From CAZXWN01 sp964644695 [NCBI: uncultured bacterium] (GTDB taxonomy: Bacteria; UBP4; UBA4092), in assembly GCA_964644695.1 (NCBI GenBank), contig CAZXWN010000003.1, positions 230,259-294,258 on the forward strand: a stretch of DNA of 64,000 nucleotides, given 5' to 3'. The notes under the pieces were generated by a model. That model was not told where the DNA came from, did no database searches, and was given only the letters and a program-made list of their open reading frames with translations. Shown here one piece after another: positions 1 to 6,478 of this stretch (positions within the stretch are counted from its first letter, which is position 1; each line of letters starts with the position of its first letter). The position numbers were made by a program, and so were the translations under genes.

Positions 1-66
1 GTACAGGAAGGCAACCAGCTGTTAGTCATGAAACCGGCGGTGTACTCTCAGGATTTGACAAACTAA
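1..66 (+). CDS. C-terminal end of a truncated gene
   Basis: An open frame enters from the left edge and ends at TAA 64-66, giving 21 residues ending PAVYSQDLTN. The fragment is too short to identify. The next gene lies about 60 bases downstream on the same strand, so the two may be cotranscribed. No terminator-like hairpin is visible between them. Confidence 0.45.
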   Translation, partial: VQEGNQLLVMKPAVYSQDLTN

Positions 67-126
67 CTCCCCGAGATGGGTAATGAGTAATCCAGAGTGG
101 GAGAATTCTTGTATATAATTAAAGAT

Positions 127-963
127 ATGAATAAGAAAAATAAAATGTATTTTTTCAGGGTAGGGCTTTTTTTATCGGTGTTATTGCTATGCATATTTCC
201 CGCTATCGCAGAAACCCTTTCAAATGACATTGGTAAATATTATGAATCTGAAAAATTGCCTTACCGGGTCAGTATTTTCCCCATCTTTAATGCGGCCGAT
301 GCGGATTTTACCTTTGTTAAAGACAATTCGGTAAAAAATGGCTATGTTGCCAGGCTGGATGCCCGAACCAGCGGTTTGTTAAAAGCTCTTCCTTTTGGAC
401 AGGTGCGGCAGGTCCTGACTTCCCATATGATTCTTTCTCCAGACCATAAACGGTTGATTTCGCGTCGGTTTGAAAATGTCATTTATCGTAATGGTCGTGA
501 ATCCCGCCGGATCATCTCTGAATTTGATTATCAGAAAAAGACCTCATCATGGACCAAATACAAAGAAGGAAAACTAAACAGTCAGGGAACGAAAGAGTTT
601 CCCAAAGAGAAGTACTATGACGATCCGCTATGTGCCTTTTATAATCTTCGATTTGGAGTCTATGGAGATTTTGAGAAGGGTAAAAAGATGACAGTCAGTG
701 TGTTACCGCAAAATAAGGAAAAAACAATCACCTTAAATTTTGCTTCTCAGAAAGAACTCAATGAACGGAAACGGACCGAGAGAGAGTATGCGGCCCGGGA
801 ATACATGGTCATTGTGAATGCCTCGGATGAAGTGTTTCAGAATCGTTCCGGAAAAATTGAGATTTGGTTTTCCAAGGATAGAATTCCACTGGAGGCCTCT
901 GTTCGAGGTGTCTTGTATGTGGGAAATGTCCGGGGATATTTACAGCAGGATAAATTAAAATAA
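127..963 (+). CDS. DUF3108-type exported protein
   Basis: The 278-residue product has a basic start and a hydrophobic segment (about residues 10-30) ending near PAIAETL, consistent with a signal peptide. The mature part matches the pattern of DUF3108 proteins: a central DPLCAFYNLR motif followed by a G-rich strand, and a C-terminal strand segment with IEIWFSKDRIPLEASV. Members are predicted periplasmic or outer-membrane-associated beta proteins of unknown function. The start is uncertain: GTG 97, ATG 127 and ATG 145 are all in frame and none has a good ribosome site. ATG 127 gives the most natural signal peptide. Confidence 0.7.
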   Translation: MNKKNKMYFFRVGLFLSVLLLCIFPAIAETLSNDIGKYYESEKLPYRVSIFPIFNAADADFTFVKDNSVKNGYVARLDARTSGLLKALPFGQVRQVLTSHMILSPDHKRLISRRFENVIYRNGRESRRIISEFDYQKKTSSWTKYKEGKLNSQGTKEFPKEKYYDDPLCAFYNLRFGVYGDFEKGKKMTVSVLPQNKEKTITLNFASQKELNERKRTEREYAAREYMVIVNASDEVFQNRSGKIEIWFSKDRIPLEASVRGVLYVGNVRGYLQQDKLK

Positions 964-1037
964 TTTTTTCACCTCTTTTTTGCCCCTCCAGCTTCAGTTA
1001 AAACTACTACTTTGTAATATCTTTCTTGTATCTTCTC

Positions 1038-1086
1038 TTCGAAGCATCCACGGACTTGCTCGGAATAGCTCCGTGGATGCTTTGAT
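1038..1086. repeat. Intergenic palindromic element, copy A
   Basis: Imperfect inverted repeat with a 13-bp perfect core (AAGCATCCACGGA 1042-1054 pairing with 1070-1082) around a 15-nt loop (1055-1069). The loop CTTGCTCGGAATAGC is the reverse complement of the loop type in copies C and D, so this copy is inverted relative to them. It lies between the DUF3108 gene and the first prepilin gene, in a stretch that otherwise holds only the promoter of the next gene. Confidence 0.85.
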
Positions 1087-1189
1087 ATCCAATGAGAGTT
1101 GTATTCATTCCATTCTTATATTGTATTGTTGCTTTGGAAGGGTTGTGGAAAATGAGATTTGTGCAATCGGGTTATTTTTATAATAATAA

Positions 1190-1219
1190 TTGACACTTTC
1201 GTTGGAAAATGATTATACT
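1190..1219 (+). promoter_or_regulatory. Sigma-70 promoter of prepilin gene 1
   Basis: TTGACA (1190-1195), an 18-nt spacer and TATACT (1214-1219). Both hexamers are close to consensus. The predicted transcript starts near 1226, about 45 nt before the start codon chosen for the gene. Confidence 0.7.
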
Positions 1220-1271
1220 TTAAGCGTTAATCGTATTGGTGTAAGTTTTGATGAGAACGGAGGTGACTTTT

Positions 1272-1862
1272 GTGAAAAAAGGTTTTACGTTGATTGAATT
1301 ATTGATCGTCGTCGCAATCATTGCAATTTTGGCAGCGATTGCCATTCCTAATTTCCTGGCTGCTCAAGTCCGAGCCAAAGTTTCCCGAGTAAAAGGTGAA
1401 ATGGCATCATTGAATACAGCAATGGAAAGTTATTTTGTTGATAACAATGCTTATCCAGGATGTGTCGTGGGTTATCCTGGTGTTGCAGCTGCAATGTACA
1501 TTCCTGACAGCATTTCTACTCCTATTTCTTATATTTCCAGTAACGCGATAAATGATCCTTTCCGAGCCGCTGCTGCACAGCCGCCGTATACCCGGTATCG
1601 TTATTTACACCCTCGGAGCTTATATGATCCGGCAACTCAGCAGAGTGTAATTGATACCTATGAGTCCATTTATGGACAGTGGCGTATTTCTTCTTCCGGA
1701 CCGGACAGAACTGCAGGACCGTTCAGCTATATCATGGTGGGTGGAAGTGCCGTTTGGAACACAATGCCATTATATGATCCGACCAATGGTACTGTATCTG
1801 ATGGTGATATCATCCGAAGTCAGATGAGTGCTGATGGACAGTATCCATTCTTGGTTAAGTAA
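1272..1862 (+). CDS. Type IV prepilin-like protein 1 (GspG-like pseudopilin)
   Basis: The 196-residue product starts MKKG followed by FTLIELLIVVAIIAILAAIA, the class III prepilin leader. A PilD-type peptidase would cleave after Gly4 and methylate Phe. The helix continues into a GspG-like region (SRVKGEMASLNTAMESYF, then DNNAYP). The C-terminal part ends in YDPTNGTVSDGDII, a motif shared with the next two genes. GTG 1272 is chosen because a perfect GGAGGTGA (1259-1266) lies five bases upstream; ATG 1251 is in frame but has no ribosome site and would lengthen the leader. It is the first of three tandem paralogues, each with its own promoter. No assembly ATPase or secretin is in the window, so major pilin versus pseudopilin cannot be settled. 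Confidence 0.9.
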   Translation: MKKGFTLIELLIVVAIIAILAAIAIPNFLAAQVRAKVSRVKGEMASLNTAMESYFVDNNAYPGCVVGYPGVAAAMYIPDSISTPISYISSNAINDPFRAAAAQPPYTRYRYLHPRSLYDPATQQSVIDTYESIYGQWRISSSGPDRTAGPFSYIMVGGSAVWNTMPLYDPTNGTVSDGDIIRSQMSADGQYPFLVK

Positions 1863-1908
1863 TTGTGTAATAGTACGGATAGAAAATTATTGTGAATCAA
1901 ATATGTTG

Positions 1909-1950
1909 ATTTAAACGGTTTTCTGTGTTTTTTCGGGAAACCGTTTAAAT
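1909..1950 (+). terminator. Hairpin after prepilin gene 1
   Basis: Perfect 13-bp inverted repeat ATTTAAACGGTTT (1909-1921) and its complement (1938-1950) around a T-rich 16-nt loop, 47 bases after the stop codon. No clean T run follows, so termination is likely but not certain. Confidence 0.55.
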
Positions 1951-1996
1951 TGTATTAAATTAATTTCCAGTACTTTATTTTATTTCTAAAAATCAC

Positions 1997-2025
1997 TTGA
2001 CGATTTTTGTCTACCGTATTAGTAT
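1997..2025 (+). promoter_or_regulatory. Promoter of prepilin gene 2 leader
   Basis: TTGACG (1997-2002), 17-nt spacer, TAGTAT (2020-2025). The hexamers and spacer length are identical to those in front of prepilin gene 3. The predicted start is near 2032, giving a 5' untranslated region of about 275 nt. Confidence 0.75.
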
Positions 2026-2080
2026 TTCACTAGCAAATAATATGTCTGAGATGAAAACGCTTTGATAAAGACAATAGAAG

Positions 2081-2291
2081 TTGGGAGGTGAGAGTTTTAA
2101 GCTTCAAACAAAGGGATGTTTTATGGAGGATTGTAACACTGGGCCCGATGAGAATTATCTATTATTCGAGTCGAAAATAATGGCAATCGTTTATAGGGCA
2201 GAACTTATTTGAATAAAGTCTTTGTTAAGTAAACCGTTATGAGAAATATTTGTATAAATAAAGTGTTAGCCCAGTAAATCGTCACAAATAT
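2081..2291 (+). promoter_or_regulatory. Conserved long 5' leader, copy 1
   Basis: By eye this leader is about 80% identical to the leader of prepilin gene 3. It begins with GGGAGGTGA (2083-2091), continues through the shared block ATGTTTTATGGAGGATTGTA and has a distal pairing ACTGGGC (2138-2144) with GCCCAGT (2269-2275) that could close a large structured domain. Reading frames after the SD-like element are not conserved between the copies, apart from a six-codon ATG...TAA at 2116. A structured RNA is therefore likelier than a leader gene. The family is not recognised; I do not see c-di-GMP riboswitch core motifs. Confidence 0.65.
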
Positions 2292-2306
2292 ATGAGGAAT
2301 TTTATA

Positions 2307-2939
2307 ATGAAGTCTCGTGTTGTTAAAGGTTTTACATTAATTGAATTATTGATTGTCGTCGCTATTATCGCAATTTTGGCTGCTATAGCCATCCCCAACT
2401 TCCTGGCTGCCCAAGTCCGAGCCAAAATCTCTCGTAGTAAAGGTGAATTACGGACTATTGCAACAGGCTTAGAATCTTATTATGTGGATAACAATGTTTA
2501 TCCGAATGATGGAACAGAAGCCTGGGTAACTGTTTCTCCAGAACCGACTCAAAAGTATTGGTATGTTCCAAATTCATTAACAACTCCAATATCCTATGTA
2601 ACTAACGCCAGTGCTATGAAAGATCCATTCCGTGGAACTCGTTCCAATGGCGATCCTGAATATACTCGTTATCGTTACAGCAGATTAGGTGCGGGTTCAG
2701 TCATCGGTGGTTTACAACAATCAGCTCCTTCTGCCTTCGCAAATTATAGCGATGCTTATGGTGATTGGCGTTTGGTAGGTCTTGGTCCAGATCAGGCATA
2801 TAGTCCCGATCAATATACTCCAAGAGCAACTCCATGGGGTTCTTATGATGTTGTTGTCGCGTATGACCCAACCAATGGAACAGTATCCTATGGTGATTTA
2901 ATTCGTTCTTCGAAATGTTCTGATGGATATACTAGATAA
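2307..2939 (+). CDS. Type IV prepilin-like protein 2
   Basis: The 210-residue product starts MKSRVVKG followed by the FTLIELLIVVAIIAILAAIA prepilin helix, with cleavage expected after Gly8. A GspG-like region (SRSKGELRTIATGLESYYV, DNNVYPND) leads to a variable C-terminal domain ending YDPTNGTVSYGDLIRSS. ATG 2307 is preferred over ATG 2292 because GAGG at 2294-2297 is correctly spaced and the N-terminus then matches prepilin 3 (MKSR..KG). It is transcribed from its own promoter with a long conserved leader and ends at a strong terminator, so it is a single-gene unit. The role is probably surface filament or secretion pseudopilus. Confidence 0.9.
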   Translation: MKSRVVKGFTLIELLIVVAIIAILAAIAIPNFLAAQVRAKISRSKGELRTIATGLESYYVDNNVYPNDGTEAWVTVSPEPTQKYWYVPNSLTTPISYVTNASAMKDPFRGTRSNGDPEYTRYRYSRLGAGSVIGGLQQSAPSAFANYSDAYGDWRLVGLGPDQAYSPDQYTPRATPWGSYDVVVAYDPTNGTVSYGDLIRSSKCSDGYTR

Positions 2940-2960
2940 TATTTAGAAAATATTTCTTTA

Positions 2961-2994
2961 AAAGCAGGGGCGCTGAAGCGCCCCTGCTTTTTTT
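2961..2994 (+). terminator. Rho-independent terminator of prepilin gene 2
   Basis: GCAGGGGCGC, TGAA loop, GCGCCCCTGC, followed by seven T. It is one of the strongest terminators in the window. Confidence 0.95.
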
Positions 2995-3024
2995 ATAGGG
3001 TAAGCAATATTTAACAATAAAATG

Positions 3025-3053
3025 TTGACGATAAATGTAAATGGGCTTAGTAT
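3025..3053 (+). promoter_or_regulatory. Promoter of prepilin gene 3 leader
   Basis: TTGACG (3025-3030), 17-nt spacer, TAGTAT (3048-3053), identical in hexamers and spacing to the promoter at 1997. Similarity between the two upstream regions also extends downstream of the -10. Confidence 0.75.
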
Positions 3054-3108
3054 GGCACTATCAAATACCAGGTTTGAGATTAAAATGATTTGATATAAAC
3101 TGAGAATA

Positions 3109-3330
3109 TAAGGAGGTGAGGGTTACTGACTTCAAATAAAGGGATGTTTTATGGAGGATTGTAACACTGGGCCCGGTGAAAATTGTAAATTATTCGAACC
3201 GGAAATAATGGCAATCATTTGTAGGGCAGAACTTGTTTGAACAAAGTCTTTGTTAATTAAACCGTTATGAGAACCTGTTTTTATTCTTAATTGTATTAAT
3301 AAAGTGTTAGCCCAGTAAATTGTGCATTTT
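3109..3330 (+). promoter_or_regulatory. Conserved long 5' leader, copy 2
   Basis: Counterpart of the leader at 2081. It has GGAGGTGA (3112-3119), the same central block, and ACTGGGC (3166-3172) able to pair with GCCCAGT (3310-3316). The main length difference is a short insertion near 3290 just before the closing arm. The conserved 5' and 3' arms with a variable spot between them fit a folded RNA. Confidence 0.65.
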
Positions 3331-3345
3331 ATGAGGTGCATTTAT

Positions 3346-3954
3346 ATGAAGTCTCGTATGCAAAAAGGTTTTACCCTGATTGAATTATTAATCGTCGTTG
3401 CTATTATTGCCATTTTGGCGGCTATAGCCATCCCGAACTTCCTGGCTGCTCAGACGAGAGCTAAAATTTCACGAGCCAAAAGTGAGTTAAGAACCTTGGC
3501 AACCGCGCTTGAATCTTACTATGTTGATAATACTGCGTATCCTGATGATGTTGATCCTCAGCTTTGGCCGTGGTACCTTCCCTCTGTTGTTTCTACACCA
3601 ATTGCCTACATTTCCTCAGGATTGGTTAGTGATCCCTTCCGTTTAAGTATCCCCTCTGCGATTCCGGGAACTCCGGGGGTCCGGTATCGGTATGTAAATT
3701 ATGATGCAGAATTGAAAGGACACTATACCTCACAGGCGGAATCGGCGTTCCCCCATCCGGGTGATACCGCAAATGTCCAAGCTGGGATTCGTAAATATGG
3801 TGTCTGGCGGTTGACTTCCGCAGGACCTGATCGGAATGCTTCTCCTTTTGGAACCGATTTCTTTAATGATATCCGTGTATATGACCCGACGAATGGTACC
3901 ATTTCAAATGGTGACATTATTCGAGGTGCTAATGGCGAAGTAACGATTGAGTAG
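3346..3954 (+). CDS. Type IV prepilin-like protein 3
   Basis: The 202-residue product starts MKSRMQKG plus the FTLIELLIVVAIIAILAAIA helix, with cleavage expected after Gly8. The downstream region (SRAKSELRTLATALESYYV, DNTAYPDD) and the end YDPTNGTISNGDIIRGAN match prepilins 1 and 2, while the middle differs strongly. ATG 3346 has GAGGTG at 3333-3338; ATG 3322 and 3331 are in frame but would disrupt the leader length seen in prepilin 2. It is a monocistronic unit with its own promoter and terminator. Confidence 0.9.
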   Translation: MKSRMQKGFTLIELLIVVAIIAILAAIAIPNFLAAQTRAKISRAKSELRTLATALESYYVDNTAYPDDVDPQLWPWYLPSVVSTPIAYISSGLVSDPFRLSIPSAIPGTPGVRYRYVNYDAELKGHYTSQAESAFPHPGDTANVQAGIRKYGVWRLTSAGPDRNASPFGTDFFNDIRVYDPTNGTISNGDIIRGANGEVTIE

Positions 3955-3973
3955 TATTTAGTTAGACAATGAG

Positions 3974-4013
3974 GCGATAGCGCACACCAAAGGTATGCGC
4001 TATCGTTTTTTTT
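3974..4013 (+). terminator. Rho-independent terminator of prepilin gene 3
   Basis: CGATAGCGCA (3974-3983) pairs perfectly with TGCGCTATCG (3996-4005), followed by eight T. The ~200 bases between this and the next promoter show no recognisable feature. Confidence 0.93.
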
Positions 4014-4217
4014 GGGAAGAAAATTGTTCCCTAAATGGATGTTAATTTATTTTTTGGAACTTACATGGAATGTAAGTAAAGAGTGTGACCTGAGTGGAGA
4101 TCTTATATATGCATCTGCCGTCCACTTTTTTGAAGAGAACTAACTATTTATAAATCAAATGCCTAACAACAATACTGTTGCAGAAATTACCAGCCTGTTC
4201 ATATTCGAAAAAAGATA

Positions 4218-4246
4218 TTGACAGAAATGTCAGAAACAGATATATT
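4218..4246 (+). promoter_or_regulatory. Promoter of beta-helix protein gene 1
   Basis: TTGACA (4218-4223), 17-nt spacer, TATATT (4241-4246), near-consensus sigma-70. The predicted start near 4253 places the 5' arm of the following hairpin at the very end of the mRNA. The paralogue at 6350 has the same hexamers and spacing. Confidence 0.8.
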
Positions 4247-4250
4247 TCAC

Positions 4251-4307
4251 ACATCGGCAAAATTGAGGGCCTAAGGAGGTGAATCCATAAATTGGATGTG
4301 CCGATGT
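4251..4307 (+). promoter_or_regulatory. 5'-terminal hairpin presenting an extended SD in its loop
   Basis: ACATCGGCA (4251-4259) pairs perfectly with TGCCGATGT (4299-4307). The 39-nt loop contains AAGGAGGTGAATCC (4273-4286), nearly a full match to the 16S anti-SD tail. No usable ATG follows at the normal distance; the real start is at 4347 with its own GGAG. This resembles the stabilising SD (STAB-SD) described in some Bacillus leaders. That role is inferred. Confidence 0.65.
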
Positions 4308-4346
4308 TCGTATAATGTTTTAAATTTCTAATTATTGGAGACCAAT

Positions 4347-6137
4347 ATGAAAAAAATTATAGTTTTATTTGCAATGCTTTTGCTGGCGTTTTCGCTGTCA
4401 AATGCTAAAAACCCGGTTTTAGTGGCGGCTGATTCGACGGGTGATTATGTCAATATCCAGGATGCAATCAAGTCTTGGTGTGTGGGTGGTGCAAATGCCT
4501 CTGAAACCGCACCTTTCACGATTAATATCAAGCCTGGGACCTATGATGAAGTATTGACTTTAAATGATGCTTCAACCGGTTTTGGTAATATTGCTGGAAA
4601 TCTTATTATTCAGTCCTCTGATTCCACGGCTAAACCCATCATCAAACTTAAAAGAAATCCAGATACAGCCACTTCTGCTGGAAATTATGATGGACTTTGG
4701 ATTTATCAGTCCACATATGATGTTTCATTCTATAACTTAGTCTTTTGTCCTTCCACAACCGTAAATGGGGGTGGGGTTATTGATGATGACATGCTCAAAA
4801 TCGATGAAAATGGACCTAATGCTGTTGCAAACTGGATTAGTTTTTACAACTGCGTGATTACCGACATTAATACTACGGGTAATCCAATGGTTCTGACTAA
4901 AGATGATGCATTGAATCCTCCTCCAACCCGTGGTTCACAAATGGGAGCAGGCGATTTGTTATTGAAGTCTTGGGGTGACACTGGTGAAAACATCAATGTT
5001 CGTTTAGTGAACTGTTTATTCTATGGTGGAGCATCCTATGATGCACAGTTGATGACTGATGGTACACCTGGTGAACAAATCTATATCAAAGATTCTATGT
5101 TTGCTTATGGTGGATATGGTAACCTCAACATTGCTGGTACCAAGGCTGGTGTTGTTACTATTACCGGTACTAAACCTGCAAAAGATGGTGATTGGAAGAA
5201 CTGCTCTTTCATATATAATCCTCGCGGTGCTTTCCACGCCTTGTATTTCAATGCAAGTTTAGCCAGTGCCACTACAGGTGGTGCTAACATGTACAAGTAC
5301 AATGTTAGCAATACTATTGTTAGTGCCATGGATACCTCTTCTTTTGCGTCACGAGCTATCTCTGGCGGTGCTTATTCCAATATTAATATTAGCGACTCAA
5401 TTATGCAGTCTCTAACTGTTAATGTGGTCTATGGCTCCTTTGGTATTCAGTCTGTTGTTCGTTGTACATTTAATACTGCAAGTGCAACAAACTTCTGGTA
5501 TGGTGTAGGTGGAAACAGAAGCTATACACCCGATACAACCTTATTTGAAACAGGTAAGATTGTTATTCGGGATAGTATCATCAGTGGTCCTGGTACAAAA
5601 TTTGCTTTGGTGAATACTTCAAGCTTCTGGCCAACCGGTGGAGTGGATATTAACAATACTGCTTTACCCACCTTGGGTGCTAACTCAATCACTGACATAA
5701 TGACCTCTACTGACAGTGCTTCGTTTATTTTGGGGTCAAATATTGTGACTGCTGATCCAATGTATGCTTCCTTTAGTCCGACCTCTACCGCATTTTATGA
5801 TGTAACCAACGCCTCTTATGCTGGTAAAGCCAGTGATGGTGGTGTCTTGGTTGGTGGTGCGAACTTTATATCTGCGGTATATCTGATTGGACCAGCCAAT
5901 GTAACTTTAGGCGCAACAGATACCATCGTTGCCAATAATGGTGTGGCACCGTATACCTGGCAGAGCAGTAACACTACGGTTGGTACTATTACCGGAACCG
6001 GTGCTACTGTAACCTTCAATGCACTGGCTCTTGGTTCTACCGACGTGACCGTGACAGACGGTGCGGGTGGTACGAGTAAGATAACGGTTAATGTTATCGC
6101 TACGTCTGCACCTTTAGCCTCTGAAATGATGGAATAA
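4347..6137 (+). CDS. Secreted parallel beta-helix protein 1 with C-terminal Ig-like domain
   Basis: The 596-residue product has a signal peptide (MKKIIVLFAMLLLAFSLSNA). It continues with ADSTGDYVNIQDAI, the opening signature of pectinesterase-like right-handed beta-helix proteins. Residues about 45-500 are repetitive short strands rich in Asn/Gly/Thr (NLIIQSSDS, VRLVNCLFYG, INISDSIM), typical of beta-helix coils. No pectinesterase or lyase catalytic set is evident, so an enzymatic role is not assumed. The last ~85 residues form an Ig-like domain (GVAPYTWQSSNTTVGTITG, then VTDGAGGTSKITVNV). ATG 4347 follows GGAG at 4337-4340. Likely an extracellular adhesin or carbohydrate-binding protein; it is a monocistronic unit. 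Confidence 0.8.
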   Translation: MKKIIVLFAMLLLAFSLSNAKNPVLVAADSTGDYVNIQDAIKSWCVGGANASETAPFTINIKPGTYDEVLTLNDASTGFGNIAGNLIIQSSDSTAKPIIKLKRNPDTATSAGNYDGLWIYQSTYDVSFYNLVFCPSTTVNGGGVIDDDMLKIDENGPNAVANWISFYNCVITDINTTGNPMVLTKDDALNPPPTRGSQMGAGDLLLKSWGDTGENINVRLVNCLFYGGASYDAQLMTDGTPGEQIYIKDSMFAYGGYGNLNIAGTKAGVVTITGTKPAKDGDWKNCSFIYNPRGAFHALYFNASLASATTGGANMYKYNVSNTIVSAMDTSSFASRAISGGAYSNINISDSIMQSLTVNVVYGSFGIQSVVRCTFNTASATNFWYGVGGNRSYTPDTTLFETGKIVIRDSIISGPGTKFALVNTSSFWPTGGVDINNTALPTLGANSITDIMTSTDSASFILGSNIVTADPMYASFSPTSTAFYDVTNASYAGKASDGGVLVGGANFISAVYLIGPANVTLGATDTIVANNGVAPYTWQSSNTTVGTITGTGATVTFNALALGSTDVTVTDGAGGTSKITVNVIATSAPLASEMME

Positions 6138-6160
6138 CATCCGTTCTTCGGATTATTCGA
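5879..6160 (+). repeat. 3' gene segment nearly identical to 7981-8262
   Basis: The last ~260 coding bases and the following ~20 bases are nearly identical to the same region of the paralogous gene downstream. The final ~170 bases are almost without differences, whereas the upstream coding parts differ extensively. This suggests recent gene conversion or duplication of the Ig-like module. Confidence 0.85.
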
Positions 6161-6192
6161 ACCCGCTCAGGCAACTGGGCGGGTTTTTTTAT
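6161..6192 (+). terminator. Terminator of beta-helix gene 1
   Basis: ACCCGCTCAG, GCAA loop, CTGGGCGGGT (one G-T pair), then seven T. A small ATCCG/CGGAT hairpin precedes it at 6139-6153. Confidence 0.93.
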
Positions 6193-6349
6193 TTAAACTT
6201 CGTGTGACTCATATGCTGCGTTTCTGAATTACTATTGTTTTTGTTTGGTATAAGCGATATCTTATGGTTACTTTAAACAATTATGATTTTCCTGTCTGGA
6301 TTTAAAATGATAATTACATTATTGGGTTGATTGTTTAACAAAATAGATA

Positions 6350-6378
6350 TTGACAGACCTTTAAGAAACGGATATATT
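6350..6378 (+). promoter_or_regulatory. Promoter of beta-helix protein gene 2
   Basis: TTGACA (6350-6355), 17-nt spacer, TATATT (6373-6378), the same hexamers and spacing as at 4218. The 5' end is predicted near 6385, at the first base pairs of the next hairpin. Confidence 0.8.
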
Positions 6379-6383
6379 TCACT

Positions 6384-6437
6384 CATCGGCAAGTTTATGT
6401 ATAAAGGAGGTGAATCCAATGGATGGATATGCCGATG
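6384..6437 (+). promoter_or_regulatory. 5'-terminal hairpin with extended SD, second copy
   Basis: CATCGGCA (6384-6391) pairs with TGCCGATG (6430-6437). The 38-nt loop contains AAAGGAGGTGAATCC. Here an ATG (6419) does lie just after the SD and is in frame with the gene, which would add 20 residues (MDGYADV...) in front of the signal peptide. The other copy lacks an equivalent start, and a second ribosome site (GGAGGACAAC) precedes ATG 6479. The hairpin is therefore more likely regulatory or stabilising than the main start. Confidence 0.65.
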
Positions 6438-6478
6438 TAATATCCTATGAAATTCTTTGCAAATTACTGGAGGACAAC

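Noticed and set aside
980-1183. A 67-codon frame downstream of the DUF3108 gene
   Set aside because: It runs through palindromic element A, has no ribosome site and gives no recognisable protein.
2088-2180. A 30-codon frame after the SD-like element in the prepilin gene 2 leader
   Set aside because: The equivalent frame in the prepilin gene 3 leader stops after eight codons, so it is not conserved as protein.
2081-2291. Prepilin leader as a c-di-GMP riboswitch
   Set aside because: The conserved core elements of the GEMM class are not visible. Only the biological context (pilins) suggested it.
6155-6190. TTCGAACCC resembling a tRNA T-arm
   Set aside because: It is part of a terminator hairpin; no acceptor, D or anticodon arms are nearby. 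I saw no tRNA in the window.
6410-6478. Extended N-terminus of beta-helix protein 2 (start GTG 6410 or ATG 6419)
   Set aside because: It would place ~20 polar residues before the signal peptide, and the paralogue has no equivalent. ATG 6479 has its own ribosome site.
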